A stretch of DNA of 64,000 nucleotides from Kribbella caucasensis (GTDB lineage: Bacteria; Actinomycetota; Actinomycetes; Propionibacteriales; Kribbellaceae): positions 62,001 to 126,000 of the forward strand of contig NZ_SNWQ01000014.1 in NCBI RefSeq assembly GCF_004361855.1, given 5' to 3'. The translations under genes and the position numbers were made by a program. Below the pieces are notes generated by a model. That model ran no database searches. It worked only from the letters and a program-made list of their open reading frames with translations, and was not told where the DNA came from. Below, piece after piece: positions 1-7,467 of the stretch; positions within the stretch are counted from its first letter, which is position 1, and the number at the start of each line of letters is the position of its first letter.

Positions 1-26
1 AGACGCCTGCTGGTTGGCGGTGTGGC

Positions 27-248
27 CTATTTCTCCTCGATCACCGCGATCGGGTCGCCGTCGCGGACGACCTCGCCCTCGGACACCTTCAGCTCGGTGA
101 TGGTCCCGGCCACCTCGGCGAGCACCGGGATCTCCATCTTCATCGACTCCAGGATGACGAGGGTGTCCTCCGGGCCCACCGTGTCCCCGGCCTTGGCGGT
201 GACCTTCTGGACGTTCGCCACCAGCTCTGCCACCACGATGTGACTCAC
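27..248 (-). CDS. biotin/lipoyl-binding carrier protein (BCCP-like)
   Basis: A 73-residue single-domain biotinyl/lipoyl carrier. The attachment motif ESMKME, with the modified lysine between two methionines, sits in mid-protein in the expected hairpin context, followed by the second half of the barrel (GTITELKVSEGEVV). Free-standing proteins of this kind serve as biotin carriers for acyl-CoA carboxylase-type enzymes, but no carboxylase lies in view, so the partner is unknown. An in-frame GTG lies at 254, but the purine-rich AGAGGA abuts it directly. The GTG at 248 sits 6-7 bases behind that ribosome-binding site and gives the usual N-terminus (MSHIVVAEL), so 248 is preferred. The gene points out of the left edge of the window. 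Function class is secure; the pathway is not. Confidence 0.85.
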   Translation of the reverse strand: MSHIVVAELVANVQKVTAKAGDTVGPEDTLVILESMKMEIPVLAEVAGTITELKVSEGEVVRDGDPIAVIEEK

Positions 249-366
249 GCGCACTCCTCTGTTCCCGGATCCTCGGGCCCGATCCTAGGCCCCCGGGCCG
301 GCATGACGGGCCCGGTACGCTACTACGCCACCCTCGCCGGCCTGACCCGAATCCCGGAGCCCACCC

Positions 367-978
367 ATGCACCCTGAACACACCGAACTGCATGCGTGGG
401 CGCGCGGCTGGGCGATCTCCCGCGCCACGCCGACACCAGTGGAGGTTCCCGGCGGTTACCGGATCGACGTCGGCCTCCCCGGACACCAGGTTCGCTACGT
501 GCTCGCCGCCTTCGACCAGGCGCTGGTGGACAGCCTTCATCACCCCGGCACCTGGCTGAAGATCTGCGCCGAGACGGTTCGGCTGGATCCCCGCTGGCAC
601 GTCGAGCCAACCGAGTACCTGATGAGCGCTCCGCTGTCCGGCGGCGTGGTCGCCGTCGCACCGGAGTACCGGCTCGAGGTGGTCGACCAGGCCGCAACCA
701 CCGAAGTACGGATCATGGCTGGGGCCGAACTGGCGGCGCGTGGGAAGGCGGCGTTGACCGGTGAGTTCGCGGTGATCGACCAGGTCGAGACAGACCCCGA
801 TCACCGCCGTCGAGGGCTCGGCAAATCGGTGATGAGTGCGTTGTCCGAAGCGACCACCCGGCGCGGCGCGACCACGGGCGTACTGGTCGCCACCGAAGAC
901 GGCCGGGCGCTGTACAGCAGGCTCGGGTGGACTCTGGTGTCGCCGGTGACCGCCGCGTGGCTAGTCGAGGATTACTGA
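367..978 (+). CDS. GNAT family N-acetyltransferase
   Basis: This 203-residue protein has its GNAT fold in the C-terminal half: beta-strand AVIDQVETDP followed by the acetyl-CoA pyrophosphate loop HRRRGLGKSVM (R/Q-x-x-G-x-G type). The N-terminal 100 residues are a less typical leader domain seen in some actinobacterial acetyltransferases. GGAG lies 7-8 bases before the ATG. The gene converges on the SIS gene, and their 3' ends overlap by 18 bases. The substrate cannot be predicted. Confidence is high for the fold and low for the role. Confidence 0.82.
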   Translation: MHPEHTELHAWARGWAISRATPTPVEVPGGYRIDVGLPGHQVRYVLAAFDQALVDSLHHPGTWLKICAETVRLDPRWHVEPTEYLMSAPLSGGVVAVAPEYRLEVVDQAATTEVRIMAGAELAARGKAALTGEFAVIDQVETDPDHRRRGLGKSVMSALSEATTRRGATTGVLVATEDGRALYSRLGWTLVSPVTAAWLVEDY

Positions 979-1842
979 GCGGGTGAGGCTTCGGGGCTGG
1001 TCGGGATTGAGGCCGAGGGACAGGGCCTTGGCGACCGCTACCCGTTGGGCGACCACCAGGGCGGCCATCGGGTCGAGGTCGGGGTGGTGGACGACGGTGG
1101 CGCCGGTGGCGGTGACGTCCTCGAGCAGGCCGGCCGGCGGCTCGCCGAAGATCCAGACGCCGCGGCCGGGCTGGGCGATCGCGATCGGGCCGTGCCGGTA
1201 GTCCATCGCCGGGTACGCCTCGGTCCAGGCCGCCGCCGCCTCGCGCTGCTTCAGGCCGGCCTCGTGCGCCAGGCCCACGGTCCACCGCGTCCCGACGTAC
1301 GTGACCTGCTCCAGCTTCGCCAGCTCGTCCACGTCGATCGTCAGCGCGGTCTCAGCATCAGCAGCGGCCTGCGACAGGTCCTGCCCCAGCGACGCCCGGA
1401 GCAAGGCCAGCGTCGTGGTCGCGAACCGCGTCTGTACGACGGACTGCTCGTCGGCGAAGTCCAGCAGGATCGTCTGATCGGCCAGCTCGAAGATCGGCGA
1501 ACCGACCGTCGCGGTGATGGCCACGGTCGGCACGGAGGTCTGCCGGATCAGGTCGAGCACCTCGGTGGTCGTCCCGGATCGGCTGATCACCACGATCACG
1601 TCGTACTGTCGCCCGAGCGGGAATTCGGACCCGGCGAACGCATCCGTCTCGCCCAGGCCGAGGTCCTCGCGCAGAGCGGCGTACGCCATCGCCATGAACC
1701 AGGAAGTGCCACAGCCCACGGCGGCGACCCGTTGACCGGGCTTGGGCAATGCGCCACCGTACTGCGCGAAACCGGTCGAGACCTGCCGCCAAAGGTCCGG
1801 CTGAGTGGCGATCTCGGTGCTCACGAACGGGGTGTCGGTCAT
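961..1842 (-). CDS. SIS-domain sugar isomerase/deaminase-like protein
   Basis: This 293-residue protein carries two sugar-isomerase (SIS) domains like the C-terminal half of glucosamine-6-phosphate synthase or AgaS. Visible motifs are GCGTSWFMA (phosphosugar-binding loop), VISRSGTTTEVLD (the S-x-S/T-x-T loop that holds the phosphate) and, in the second half, GLKQREAAAAWTEAYPAMDYRHGP, of which the final RHGP is typical of the GlmS/AgaS isomerase group. There is no glutaminase domain, so a catabolic amino-sugar or ketose-phosphate role is likelier than synthesis. It is divergent from a DeoR regulator at 1944, the common arrangement for repression by a phosphosugar-sensing DeoR protein. The exact substrate is unknown. 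Confidence 0.85.
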   Translation of the reverse strand: MTDTPFVSTEIATQPDLWRQVSTGFAQYGGALPKPGQRVAAVGCGTSWFMAMAYAALREDLGLGETDAFAGSEFPLGRQYDVIVVISRSGTTTEVLDLIRQTSVPTVAITATVGSPIFELADQTILLDFADEQSVVQTRFATTTLALLRASLGQDLSQAAADAETALTIDVDELAKLEQVTYVGTRWTVGLAHEAGLKQREAAAAWTEAYPAMDYRHGPIAIAQPGRGVWIFGEPPAGLLEDVTATGATVVHHPDLDPMAALVVAQRVAVAKALSLGLNPDQPRSLTRSVILD

Positions 1843-1864
1843 GTCTTCTCCGGAGATGTAATGG

Positions 1865-1889
1865 TCGAAACTGCTCGAACGTGATCGAA
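1865..1889. promoter_or_regulatory. three helically phased TCGAA repeats, candidate DeoR operator
   Basis: TCGAA occurs at 1865-1869, 1875-1879 and 1885-1889, an exact 10-base period placing all three on one DNA face. They lie in the 101-base region between the divergent SIS gene and DeoR gene. Repeated half-sites spaced one turn apart are typical of DeoR-family operators. Binding by the adjacent regulator is inference. Confidence 0.45.
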
Positions 1890-1943
1890 TGGTGCCAACC
1901 GGCAGCCGCCCGGCTGACCGATTGTGTGAAGGAGGAGCCCCGG

Positions 1944-2726
1944 GTGAAGCGTTATGAACGGCTGAACACCTTGCTCGAGTCGCTCGCGGAAAAGGGCGCC
2001 ATCGACGTCGACGAGCTCGCCGAGCAGTTGCATGTGTCCGCGGCGACGATCCGGCGCGATCTGGACCACCTCGGCAAACAGCAGCTCCTCACCCGGACCC
2101 GGGGCGGCGCGGTCGCGAACGCGGTCTCGTACGACCTTCCTCTGCGCTACAAGACTGCGCGTTTCGCCTCGGAAAAGCAGCGGATCGCGCAGGCCGCGGC
2201 CACTCTGGTCCGTCGCGGCATGGTGATCGGGATGAACGGCGGCACCACGATCTCCGAGGTCGCGCGCACCCTGGCGACCCGGCCGGAGCTGTCCGCCGAG
2301 CACGGTGAACCCGCCTTCACCCTGGTCACCAACGCACTGAACATCGCCAACGAGCTGATCGTCCGGCCGCACGTGAAGATGGTGCTCACCGGCGGCGTGG
2401 CGCGCCCGCAGTCGTACGAGATGATCGGGCCGCTGTCGCACCGGATCCTGGCCGACCTGTCCCTCGACATCGCCTTCCTCGGCGTCGACGGGATCGACGA
2501 GACCGGCGCCACCGCCCACCACGAGGGCGAGGCGAACATCAACCAGCTGATCGTCAGCCGCGCGTCCAAGGTGGTCGTGGTGGCCGACTCGTCCAAGCTC
2601 GGGCAGCGCGCGTTCGCCCGGATCTGCGAGCTGAGCGAGATCGACACCCTCGTCACCGACGCCCAGGCCGACGAGTCCCAGCTCGGCATCTTCAAGGAAG
2701 CCGGCATCGACGTGATCCGCGCCTGA
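1944..2726 (+). CDS. DeoR/GlpR family transcriptional regulator
   Basis: A 260-residue repressor with an N-terminal winged HTH (KRYERLNTLLESLAEKG then VSAATIRRDLDHL, the DeoR signature) and a C-terminal phosphosugar-sensor domain. The sensor shows GMNGGTTISEVAR, TNALNIANEL, LTGGVARPQ and FLGVDGID, all conserved in GlpR/AgaR proteins. The GTG at 1944 is chosen because GGAGGAG lies about 6 bases upstream; an in-frame GTG at 1926 and more distant starts lack this. It is divergent from the SIS gene, so it probably represses that gene and itself until a sugar phosphate binds. Family assignment is secure; target and ligand are inferred. Confidence 0.92.
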   Translation: MKRYERLNTLLESLAEKGAIDVDELAEQLHVSAATIRRDLDHLGKQQLLTRTRGGAVANAVSYDLPLRYKTARFASEKQRIAQAAATLVRRGMVIGMNGGTTISEVARTLATRPELSAEHGEPAFTLVTNALNIANELIVRPHVKMVLTGGVARPQSYEMIGPLSHRILADLSLDIAFLGVDGIDETGATAHHEGEANINQLIVSRASKVVVVADSSKLGQRAFARICELSEIDTLVTDAQADESQLGIFKEAGIDVIRA

Positions 2727-2799
2727 TCGCGGGGCTGTTCCCGCGCTCGCCCTCCCGCCGTACCGCATCCCGCACCTCCTTGCGCCAGCCGATCCTTGC

Positions 2800-2835
2800 C
2801 TCAACATAGCGATCATATCTGACTCAAGATAGCGA
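2800..2835. promoter_or_regulatory. direct repeat CTCAA(C/G)ATAGCGA, operator-like
   Basis: Two 13-base copies, CTCAACATAGCGA at 2800-2812 and CTCAAGATAGCGA at 2823-2835, lie 23 bases apart in an AT-richer patch of the 183-base gap between the DeoR gene and the O-methyltransferase gene. Read on the minus strand they contain TATCTTGAG-type sequence, similar to PadR-type operators. No PadR gene is adjacent, so the binder is unknown. Confidence 0.3.
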
Positions 2836-2909
2836 GTTATGAGCAAGAGTGCGCAGTCCCAGCGCGGGAGGCACGGAATCCGGACCTCGGGACGCTAGGC
2901 TTCGAACAG

Positions 2910-3590
2910 ATGAGTACCGCAGCGGCAGGAAAATGGGAGGGCATCATCGCCACCGGCATCGATCCCGCGTCCTGGGCCTACGCCGAGGACTACACCGGTG
3001 AGGACGACGTCGTCTCCGGTGCGCGGTCGAGCGCCGAGGACAGCGGGGTGTCACCGATCGGCCCCGGCGCGGCCACGGCCCTGAGCTTGCTCACGGCAGC
3101 CGTCGGCGCGAAGGCTGTCGTCGAGATCGGCACCGGGACCGGTGTCTCCGGCCTGGCCCTGCTCCGCGGCATGCGCTCGGACGGCACCCTGACCACGGTC
3201 GACATCGACGCCGAGAACCAGCGCCTGGCCCGCAAGACCTTCCTCGACGCCGGCGTCCCATCACGGAGTTTCCGCCTGATCGCCGGTTCCGCCCTCGACG
3301 TCGTCACCCGCCTCACCGACGGCCACTACGACCTGGTCTTCTGCGACGCCGACAAGCGCGAGTACACGGCGTACCTGCACGAGGCCCTCCGCCTGCTCCG
3401 CCCCGGCGGCGTGGTCGCGTTCAACAATGCCCTCGGCGGCGGCCGCGTCGCCGACCCCGCCCACCGCGACCCCGACACCACCGCGATCCGCGACCTGGTC
3501 CGCGCCATCCGCGACAACGACGACCTCGTCTCCGCCCTCCTCCCCTGCAGCGACGGCCTCCTAGCCGCCGTAAAACGCCCCACCTCCTGA
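2910..3590 (+). CDS. class I SAM-dependent O-methyltransferase
   Basis: This 226-residue protein is of the catechol-O-methyltransferase-like family. Motif I for S-adenosylmethionine is VVEIGTGTGVSGLAL, followed by the acidic TTVDIDAE (ribose binding) and LVFCDADKREY, in which the aspartates usually bind the metal. A second metal-site region normally reads DN; here it is NNALGGG, so metal use may be altered. It is the likely counterpart of mycobacterial Rv1220c, which lies near glgA/glgC as this gene does. TAGGCT ends 8 bases before the ATG with no Shine-Dalgarno, which suggests a leaderless transcript. The natural substrate is not known. Confidence 0.85.
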   Translation: MSTAAAGKWEGIIATGIDPASWAYAEDYTGEDDVVSGARSSAEDSGVSPIGPGAATALSLLTAAVGAKAVVEIGTGTGVSGLALLRGMRSDGTLTTVDIDAENQRLARKTFLDAGVPSRSFRLIAGSALDVVTRLTDGHYDLVFCDADKREYTAYLHEALRLLRPGGVVAFNNALGGGRVADPAHRDPDTTAIRDLVRAIRDNDDLVSALLPCSDGLLAAVKRPTS

Positions 3591-3656
3591 CCACTCCACG
3601 CAGCCGCAGCAGCGCGAAGAGTGAGGTTGGGATCGCGGAAACTACCTAAAGAAACC

Positions 3657-3696
3657 AACAATCATACTAATCTGGCCCTGGATTAGTATGATTGTT
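3657..3696. promoter_or_regulatory. perfect 16-bp inverted repeat spanning a candidate promoter of the Fic gene
   Basis: AACAATCATACTAATC (3657-3672) is repeated exactly in inverted orientation at 3681-3696 with an 8-base spacer TGGCCCTG. The right arm contains TATGAT (3687-3692), a good -10 hexamer placed about 27 bases before the Fic start at 3719. A repressor bound here would cover the promoter. The patch is strikingly AT-rich for this genome. Confidence 0.6.
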
Positions 3697-3718
3697 GCTT
3701 CTTTTGGGAGGTTTGAGC

Positions 3719-4780
3719 ATGCGGTCCTTCGCGGATCTCGATCGATTGATCGGCCAGGTTCCAGCCTCTGTGGTCATCCGCCTTCGGGACATCGACACCG
3801 GTCGCGGCAGCGAGGGCCTCTACCGCCATCAACTCCCTGCCCTCCTCACTGAGTTGGCCGGCCGCGCACGGGTGCAGAGCATCACCGCTTCATCCGCCAT
3901 CGAGGGCGTTGTCGTTCCGGACATCAGACGGGCCCAGCAGATCATCGACGGCAGTGCCGGAAAGCTGCGCGATCGCAGCGAGCAGGAGTTGGCCGGGTAC
4001 AGGAAGGCACTCGACTACCTCTTCCAAGAGCACTGGCGCCCGCTGAACATCGGGCTGATCCTCCACCTGCACCGCCTGCTCTGGTCCGAGACCACGCTCA
4101 AAGGCGGCGACCTGAAGATCGATGACAACATCGTGGTGGATCGCTCACCGGACAGCACCGTCACGGTGCGGTTCGTGCCGGTCCCAGCGGCCAAGACGGA
4201 GAGCTACTTGGTCGACCTCCTCGACCGGTACGAGGCGGCACAGCAAGCCGGCGCACACCATCCGATCCTGCTGGTCGGGCTGGCCGTCCTCGATCTCCTG
4301 GTCATCCACCCCTTCGCCGACGGCAACGGGCGGGTCGCACGGGCGCTGACGAACGCACTCCTGCTCGACGCCGGCTACGAGGTGTGCCGCTGGGTGTCGC
4401 TGGAGCAGTCGATCGCCGATACCGCGGACGAGTACTACGAGACGTTGCTCCGCTCAACCCACGACTGGCACCAAGACGAGGCCGACCCGTGGCCGTGGCT
4501 CGGCTATTTCGTCGGCATCCTGGCGTCGGCATACGAAACCTTCGCCCGCAAGGCGGCCGCCGATCGCTCCGGAACCACGAAGCAGGAGCGGGTCCGGACT
4601 TATGTCCTCAGGCACGCGGCACCGGTGTTCCAGCTGTCCGAAGTCCGGGCGGCGCTGCCCGGCGTCAGCGATCAGACCATTCGGCTTGTTCTGGATCAGC
4701 TGAAGAATGAGCAACGGCTGATGCCAGAAGGAACAGGAAGAGCCGCGCGGTGGCGGCGGATTCCCTTACCGCGTGTGTAG
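3719..4780 (+). CDS. Fic family protein (class II AMPylator type) with C-terminal winged helix
   Basis: This 353-residue protein has the complete Fic catalytic motif HPFADGNGR (residues 197-205; catalytic His197). An N-terminal inhibitory helix motif SSAIEG (about 58-63, S/T-x-x-x-E-G/N) normally blocks ATP binding by its glutamate. The N-terminal region matches Fic_N, and the last 70 residues resemble a winged helix (VFQLSEVRAALPGVSDQTIRLVLDQ). Fic proteins transfer AMP or other nucleotidyl groups to target hydroxyls. The start at 3719 follows GGGAGG; the open frame begins earlier but without a ribosome-binding site. The upstream perfect palindrome suggests autoregulation through the winged helix. 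The target protein is unknown, and there is no separate antitoxin gene. Confidence 0.9.
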   Translation: MRSFADLDRLIGQVPASVVIRLRDIDTGRGSEGLYRHQLPALLTELAGRARVQSITASSAIEGVVVPDIRRAQQIIDGSAGKLRDRSEQELAGYRKALDYLFQEHWRPLNIGLILHLHRLLWSETTLKGGDLKIDDNIVVDRSPDSTVTVRFVPVPAAKTESYLVDLLDRYEAAQQAGAHHPILLVGLAVLDLLVIHPFADGNGRVARALTNALLLDAGYEVCRWVSLEQSIADTADEYYETLLRSTHDWHQDEADPWPWLGYFVGILASAYETFARKAAADRSGTTKQERVRTYVLRHAAPVFQLSEVRAALPGVSDQTIRLVLDQLKNEQRLMPEGTGRAARWRRIPLPRV

Positions 4781-4783
4781 GTC

Positions 4784-5506
4784 TCAGCCGGTGAAGCGGG
4801 TCAGGTCGGCGGTGAGCTGGTGCCAGGCTGGGGTCAGGGGGTCGATCAGCTCGTAGTGGCCTACGCCGTCCAGGCGGGTCAGGCGGGCTGTGGGGTGGGC
4901 GGTCACGAAGGATTCCGAGACCGAGAGCGGGACCCGCTGGTCGTTGGTGCCGTGGATGATGGCGACCGGGGCGATCGGGGCCGGCAGGTGGACCGGGTCC
5001 AGGTCGTTGCGGATGCCGTCGCCGATGAAGTCCCGTACGGCGCCTTCGTCGAGCCCCAGTTGATCCGCTAGGAGGAGGTCCGCCACGGGGGCGAGCGCGA
5101 CCACTCCGCGGAGGCGCACGGGGTTGAAAGTCGCCGCGGCCCAGAGAGCCAGGTGTCCACCGGCGGAGTGGCCGACCAGGACGTAGCCGGCGTGCACGTC
5201 GACGAGGTCGGGTAGCCGGTCGAGCGCAGTACGGATGTCGCCGGCGGTCACGTCGGGGTTGCCCGGTTCGCGCCGGTACTCCAGCGACACCACCGGCCAG
5301 CCCTCGTCGGCGAGCGCCTCACCGAGTGGACGGGCGTGCGTCCGGTCGTACTCCGGTCGCCAGAATCCGCCGTGGACGTAGATCACCAGCGGCCGGTATT
5401 CCTTCGCGTGCCAGACGTCGATCACCTGGTCCGCGTGCTCGCCGTACCGGATCTCCTCGTCGGGGTCCCGCGCCTCGCGGGTCAGGACAGAGCGGTCCTC
5501 ACTCAT
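4784..5506 (-). CDS. alpha/beta hydrolase, probable kynurenine formamidase
   Basis: This 240-residue alpha/beta hydrolase has the oxyanion motif HGGFW, the nucleophile elbow GHSAGGH and a C-terminal catalytic histidine in GVGHYELI. HGG-aromatic-W plus GHSAGGH is the pattern of the AFMID/BNA7-type arylformamidases that hydrolyse N-formylkynurenine. Its start overlaps the ACMS decarboxylase stop by 8 bases, and it is the last gene of the kynurenine operon. This makes formamidase activity the best guess, although the tryptophan dioxygenase that would supply its substrate is absent from the window. The alternative is a generic carboxylesterase. Confidence 0.75.
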   Translation of the reverse strand: MSEDRSVLTREARDPDEEIRYGEHADQVIDVWHAKEYRPLVIYVHGGFWRPEYDRTHARPLGEALADEGWPVVSLEYRREPGNPDVTAGDIRTALDRLPDLVDVHAGYVLVGHSAGGHLALWAAATFNPVRLRGVVALAPVADLLLADQLGLDEGAVRDFIGDGIRNDLDPVHLPAPIAPVAIIHGTNDQRVPLSVSESFVTAHPTARLTRLDGVGHYELIDPLTPAWHQLTADLTRFTG

Positions 5507-6518
5507 GCTGAGACCTCCCTAGGAAGCGCACCGCGTTCGTGGACAGCAACTTGTGTCGTTGTCCATCGGACAGGAAGTCGGCCTTGCGCACCACCTCTCC
5601 GGCCGGTCGTTCACCCAGCGGATACGGGTAATCACTGCCCACCACCAGGTGGTCTTCTCCCACAGTATCGACCAGCAGCCGTAACGCCGAGGGCTCGAAA
5701 ACCACCGTGTCCACGAAGAATCTGCCCAGATAGTGGCTCGGGGCATGTAAAGACCGCCCCCGTACGACGTCGCCGCGGCGCCGCCAGGCGTTGTCCGACC
5801 GGCCGAGCCAGAAGGCGAAACTCCCACCACCGTGGGCGAAACAGATCCGCAGCGACTCGGGCAACCGGTCGAACGCCCCGCCGAGGATCATTGCCAGCAG
5901 CGACAGATGGGTCTCGGCCGGCATCCCGGTGAGCCAGCGGGCCATCCATCGATCCAGCCGCGGACCGCCCGGCATGTCCCACGGATGAACCAGTACCGGC
6001 GCCCCGACCTCGGCGCAGTGATTGAGGAAGGCAACGATCCCGTCATCGTCAAGGTCCCGGTCGCCGACGTGGTTGCCGATCTCCACGCCGACGTGCCCGG
6101 CGGCCAGGCAACGGTCCAGCTCGGCACACGCGGCGTCCGGATCCTGCAGCGGCACCTGGCAGAACGGGACGAGCCGCGGGTCGTCGGCCAAGGTCGTGAG
6201 CATCAGATCGTTGAAGATCCGCGCCACCTTGATCGCCTGATCGGCCGGCCGGTCGTAGGCGAAGAACACCGGCGTCGGCGACACCACCTGCAGATCGATG
6301 CCGTCGGCATCCATATCCGCCCGCCTGGTCCCCGGATCCCACGCCTGTACGCCGATCGGCCGCCACTCGGTCTCCCCCACCATGATCATGGCGGCCCGCT
6401 CCGAGTCGACCCGCAACCACGGCCAGCCCGTCCCACCGCAGGCGGCGGCGAGATCCGGCCATCCCTTGGGTACCAGGTGGGTGTGGACGTCGACGGCCGG
6501 ATCAGTTGCCGAGGGCAT
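5499..6518 (-). CDS. nbaD: 2-amino-3-carboxymuconate-6-semialdehyde decarboxylase (ACMSD)
   Basis: This 339-residue amidohydrolase-superfamily enzyme has metal ligands visible as HTH (residues 12-14), HPWDM and CFAHGGGSF, and the ACMSD-typical C-terminal GSDYPYPLGE. It decarboxylates the product of 3-hydroxyanthranilate dioxygenase to 2-aminomuconate semialdehyde, steering carbon away from quinolinate and NAD. The start ATG overlaps the dioxygenase stop (TGATG). Length and motifs match characterised ACMSDs, and the flanking pathway genes make the call strong. Confidence 0.92.
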   Translation of the reverse strand: MPSATDPAVDVHTHLVPKGWPDLAAACGGTGWPWLRVDSERAAMIMVGETEWRPIGVQAWDPGTRRADMDADGIDLQVVSPTPVFFAYDRPADQAIKVARIFNDLMLTTLADDPRLVPFCQVPLQDPDAACAELDRCLAAGHVGVEIGNHVGDRDLDDDGIVAFLNHCAEVGAPVLVHPWDMPGGPRLDRWMARWLTGMPAETHLSLLAMILGGAFDRLPESLRICFAHGGGSFAFWLGRSDNAWRRRGDVVRGRSLHAPSHYLGRFFVDTVVFEPSALRLLVDTVGEDHLVVGSDYPYPLGERPAGEVVRKADFLSDGQRHKLLSTNAVRFLGRSQHE

Positions 6519-7036
6519 CAGCCCTTACCTGGGTGGATGGTGCCGCACTTGGGGCAGGTACGGGCGTCCTCGCTTTCGTAGAAGGCGTTGAAGACCGGCG
6601 GCAGATCGGCGACGATGTCGGTCACCTGGAGTTCCACCTCGTGCACGATCGCGTCGCAGTTGGCGCAGTACCAGCGGAACTTCTCCAGCGTGCCCTGCTC
6701 CCGGACCCGTTCGATCACCAGGCCGATCGAGTCGGCGTCGCGCTGCGGCGAGTGCGGCATGTTCCGCGGCAGCACCCACATCTCGCCCTCGTTGATGTCC
6801 ACCCGGCCCGGCCCGTCGTCGGTCATCACGTTCAGGTGCATCGATCCACGCACCTGGTAGAAGAACTCCTCGTACGGATCGACGTGGAAGTCCGTCCGCT
6901 GGTTCGGCCCGCCGACCACCATGGTGATGAAGTCGGCGCCGGTCGGGAACATCTGCTTGTTGCCGACCGGCGGCTTCAGCAGATGCTTGTTCTCCTCGAT
7001 CCACTGCGGGAAGTTCGTCGACTCCAGATTGACCAT
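6518..7036 (-). CDS. nbaC: 3-hydroxyanthranilate 3,4-dioxygenase
   Basis: This 172-residue cupin dioxygenase opens 3-hydroxyanthranilate to 2-amino-3-carboxymuconate semialdehyde. Iron ligands are apparent in FHVDPYEEFF (His and Glu) and NMPHSPQR (second His). The C-terminal CANC and CPKC pairs form the rubredoxin-like second metal site of bacterial HAAO. In-frame GTG codons lie at 7045 (overlapping the RidA stop) and 7039. The ATG at 7036 is favoured because AGGAG would be too close to 7045 and because MVNLESTNF aligns with the usual N-terminus. It lies between the RidA and ACMSD genes with overlapping ends. Confidence 0.93.
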   Translation of the reverse strand: MVNLESTNFPQWIEENKHLLKPPVGNKQMFPTGADFITMVVGGPNQRTDFHVDPYEEFFYQVRGSMHLNVMTDDGPGRVDINEGEMWVLPRNMPHSPQRDADSIGLVIERVREQGTLEKFRWYCANCDAIVHEVELQVTDIVADLPPVFNAFYESEDARTCPKCGTIHPGKG

Positions 7037-7041
7037 CACAC

Positions 7042-7467
7042 TCACCTCTCCTGTCCGGTGCGCGGGATCGCCGCGACGGCTTGTATCTCGATCAGCAGCT
7101 GGGGATGCGGCAGCTGATGTACTGCGACAGTCGTCCGGGCCGGCCCGGACTCGTCGAAAAACTCGCCATAAACCTCGTTGTACCCACCGAAGTCGTTCAT
7201 CGACACCAGGTACGCCGTCACGCTGACCAGATCCTCGAGCCCGGCCCCCACCGCGCCCAGGATGTCCCGGATGTTCTCCAGCACGGCCCGAGTCTGCTCA
7301 CGAATGTCCAGCGACACAGTCCCGAACTCGTCAACCGCCGCCCCCGCGATCGTGTTGTCGGCCCGCCGACTGGACGTCCCCGACACGAACGCAAACCCAC
7401 CCACAACCTTCACATGCGGAAACCGCCCCCTCGGCACCGCCTTCCCAGGCACGACTTTCGAGCTCAT
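7042..7467 (-). CDS. RidA-family protein, probable 2-aminomuconate deaminase
   Basis: This 141-residue YjgF/YER057c/UK114 (RidA) protein has the core GFAFVSGTSSRR, a middle helix EQTRAVLENIRDILGAVG and the conserved arginine-containing GPARTTVAVHQLPHP near the C-terminus. In the 2-nitrobenzoate and aminophenol meta-cleavage pathways, 2-aminomuconate deaminases (AmnD/NbaF) belong to this family. The position between the aminomuconic semialdehyde dehydrogenase and HAAO genes therefore supports that specific role over generic enamine deaminase. ATGA overlaps link it to the preceding dehydrogenase gene. Confidence 0.85.
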   Translation of the reverse strand: MSSKVVPGKAVPRGRFPHVKVVGGFAFVSGTSSRRADNTIAGAAVDEFGTVSLDIREQTRAVLENIRDILGAVGAGLEDLVSVTAYLVSMNDFGGYNEVYGEFFDESGPARTTVAVHQLPHPQLLIEIQAVAAIPRTGQER

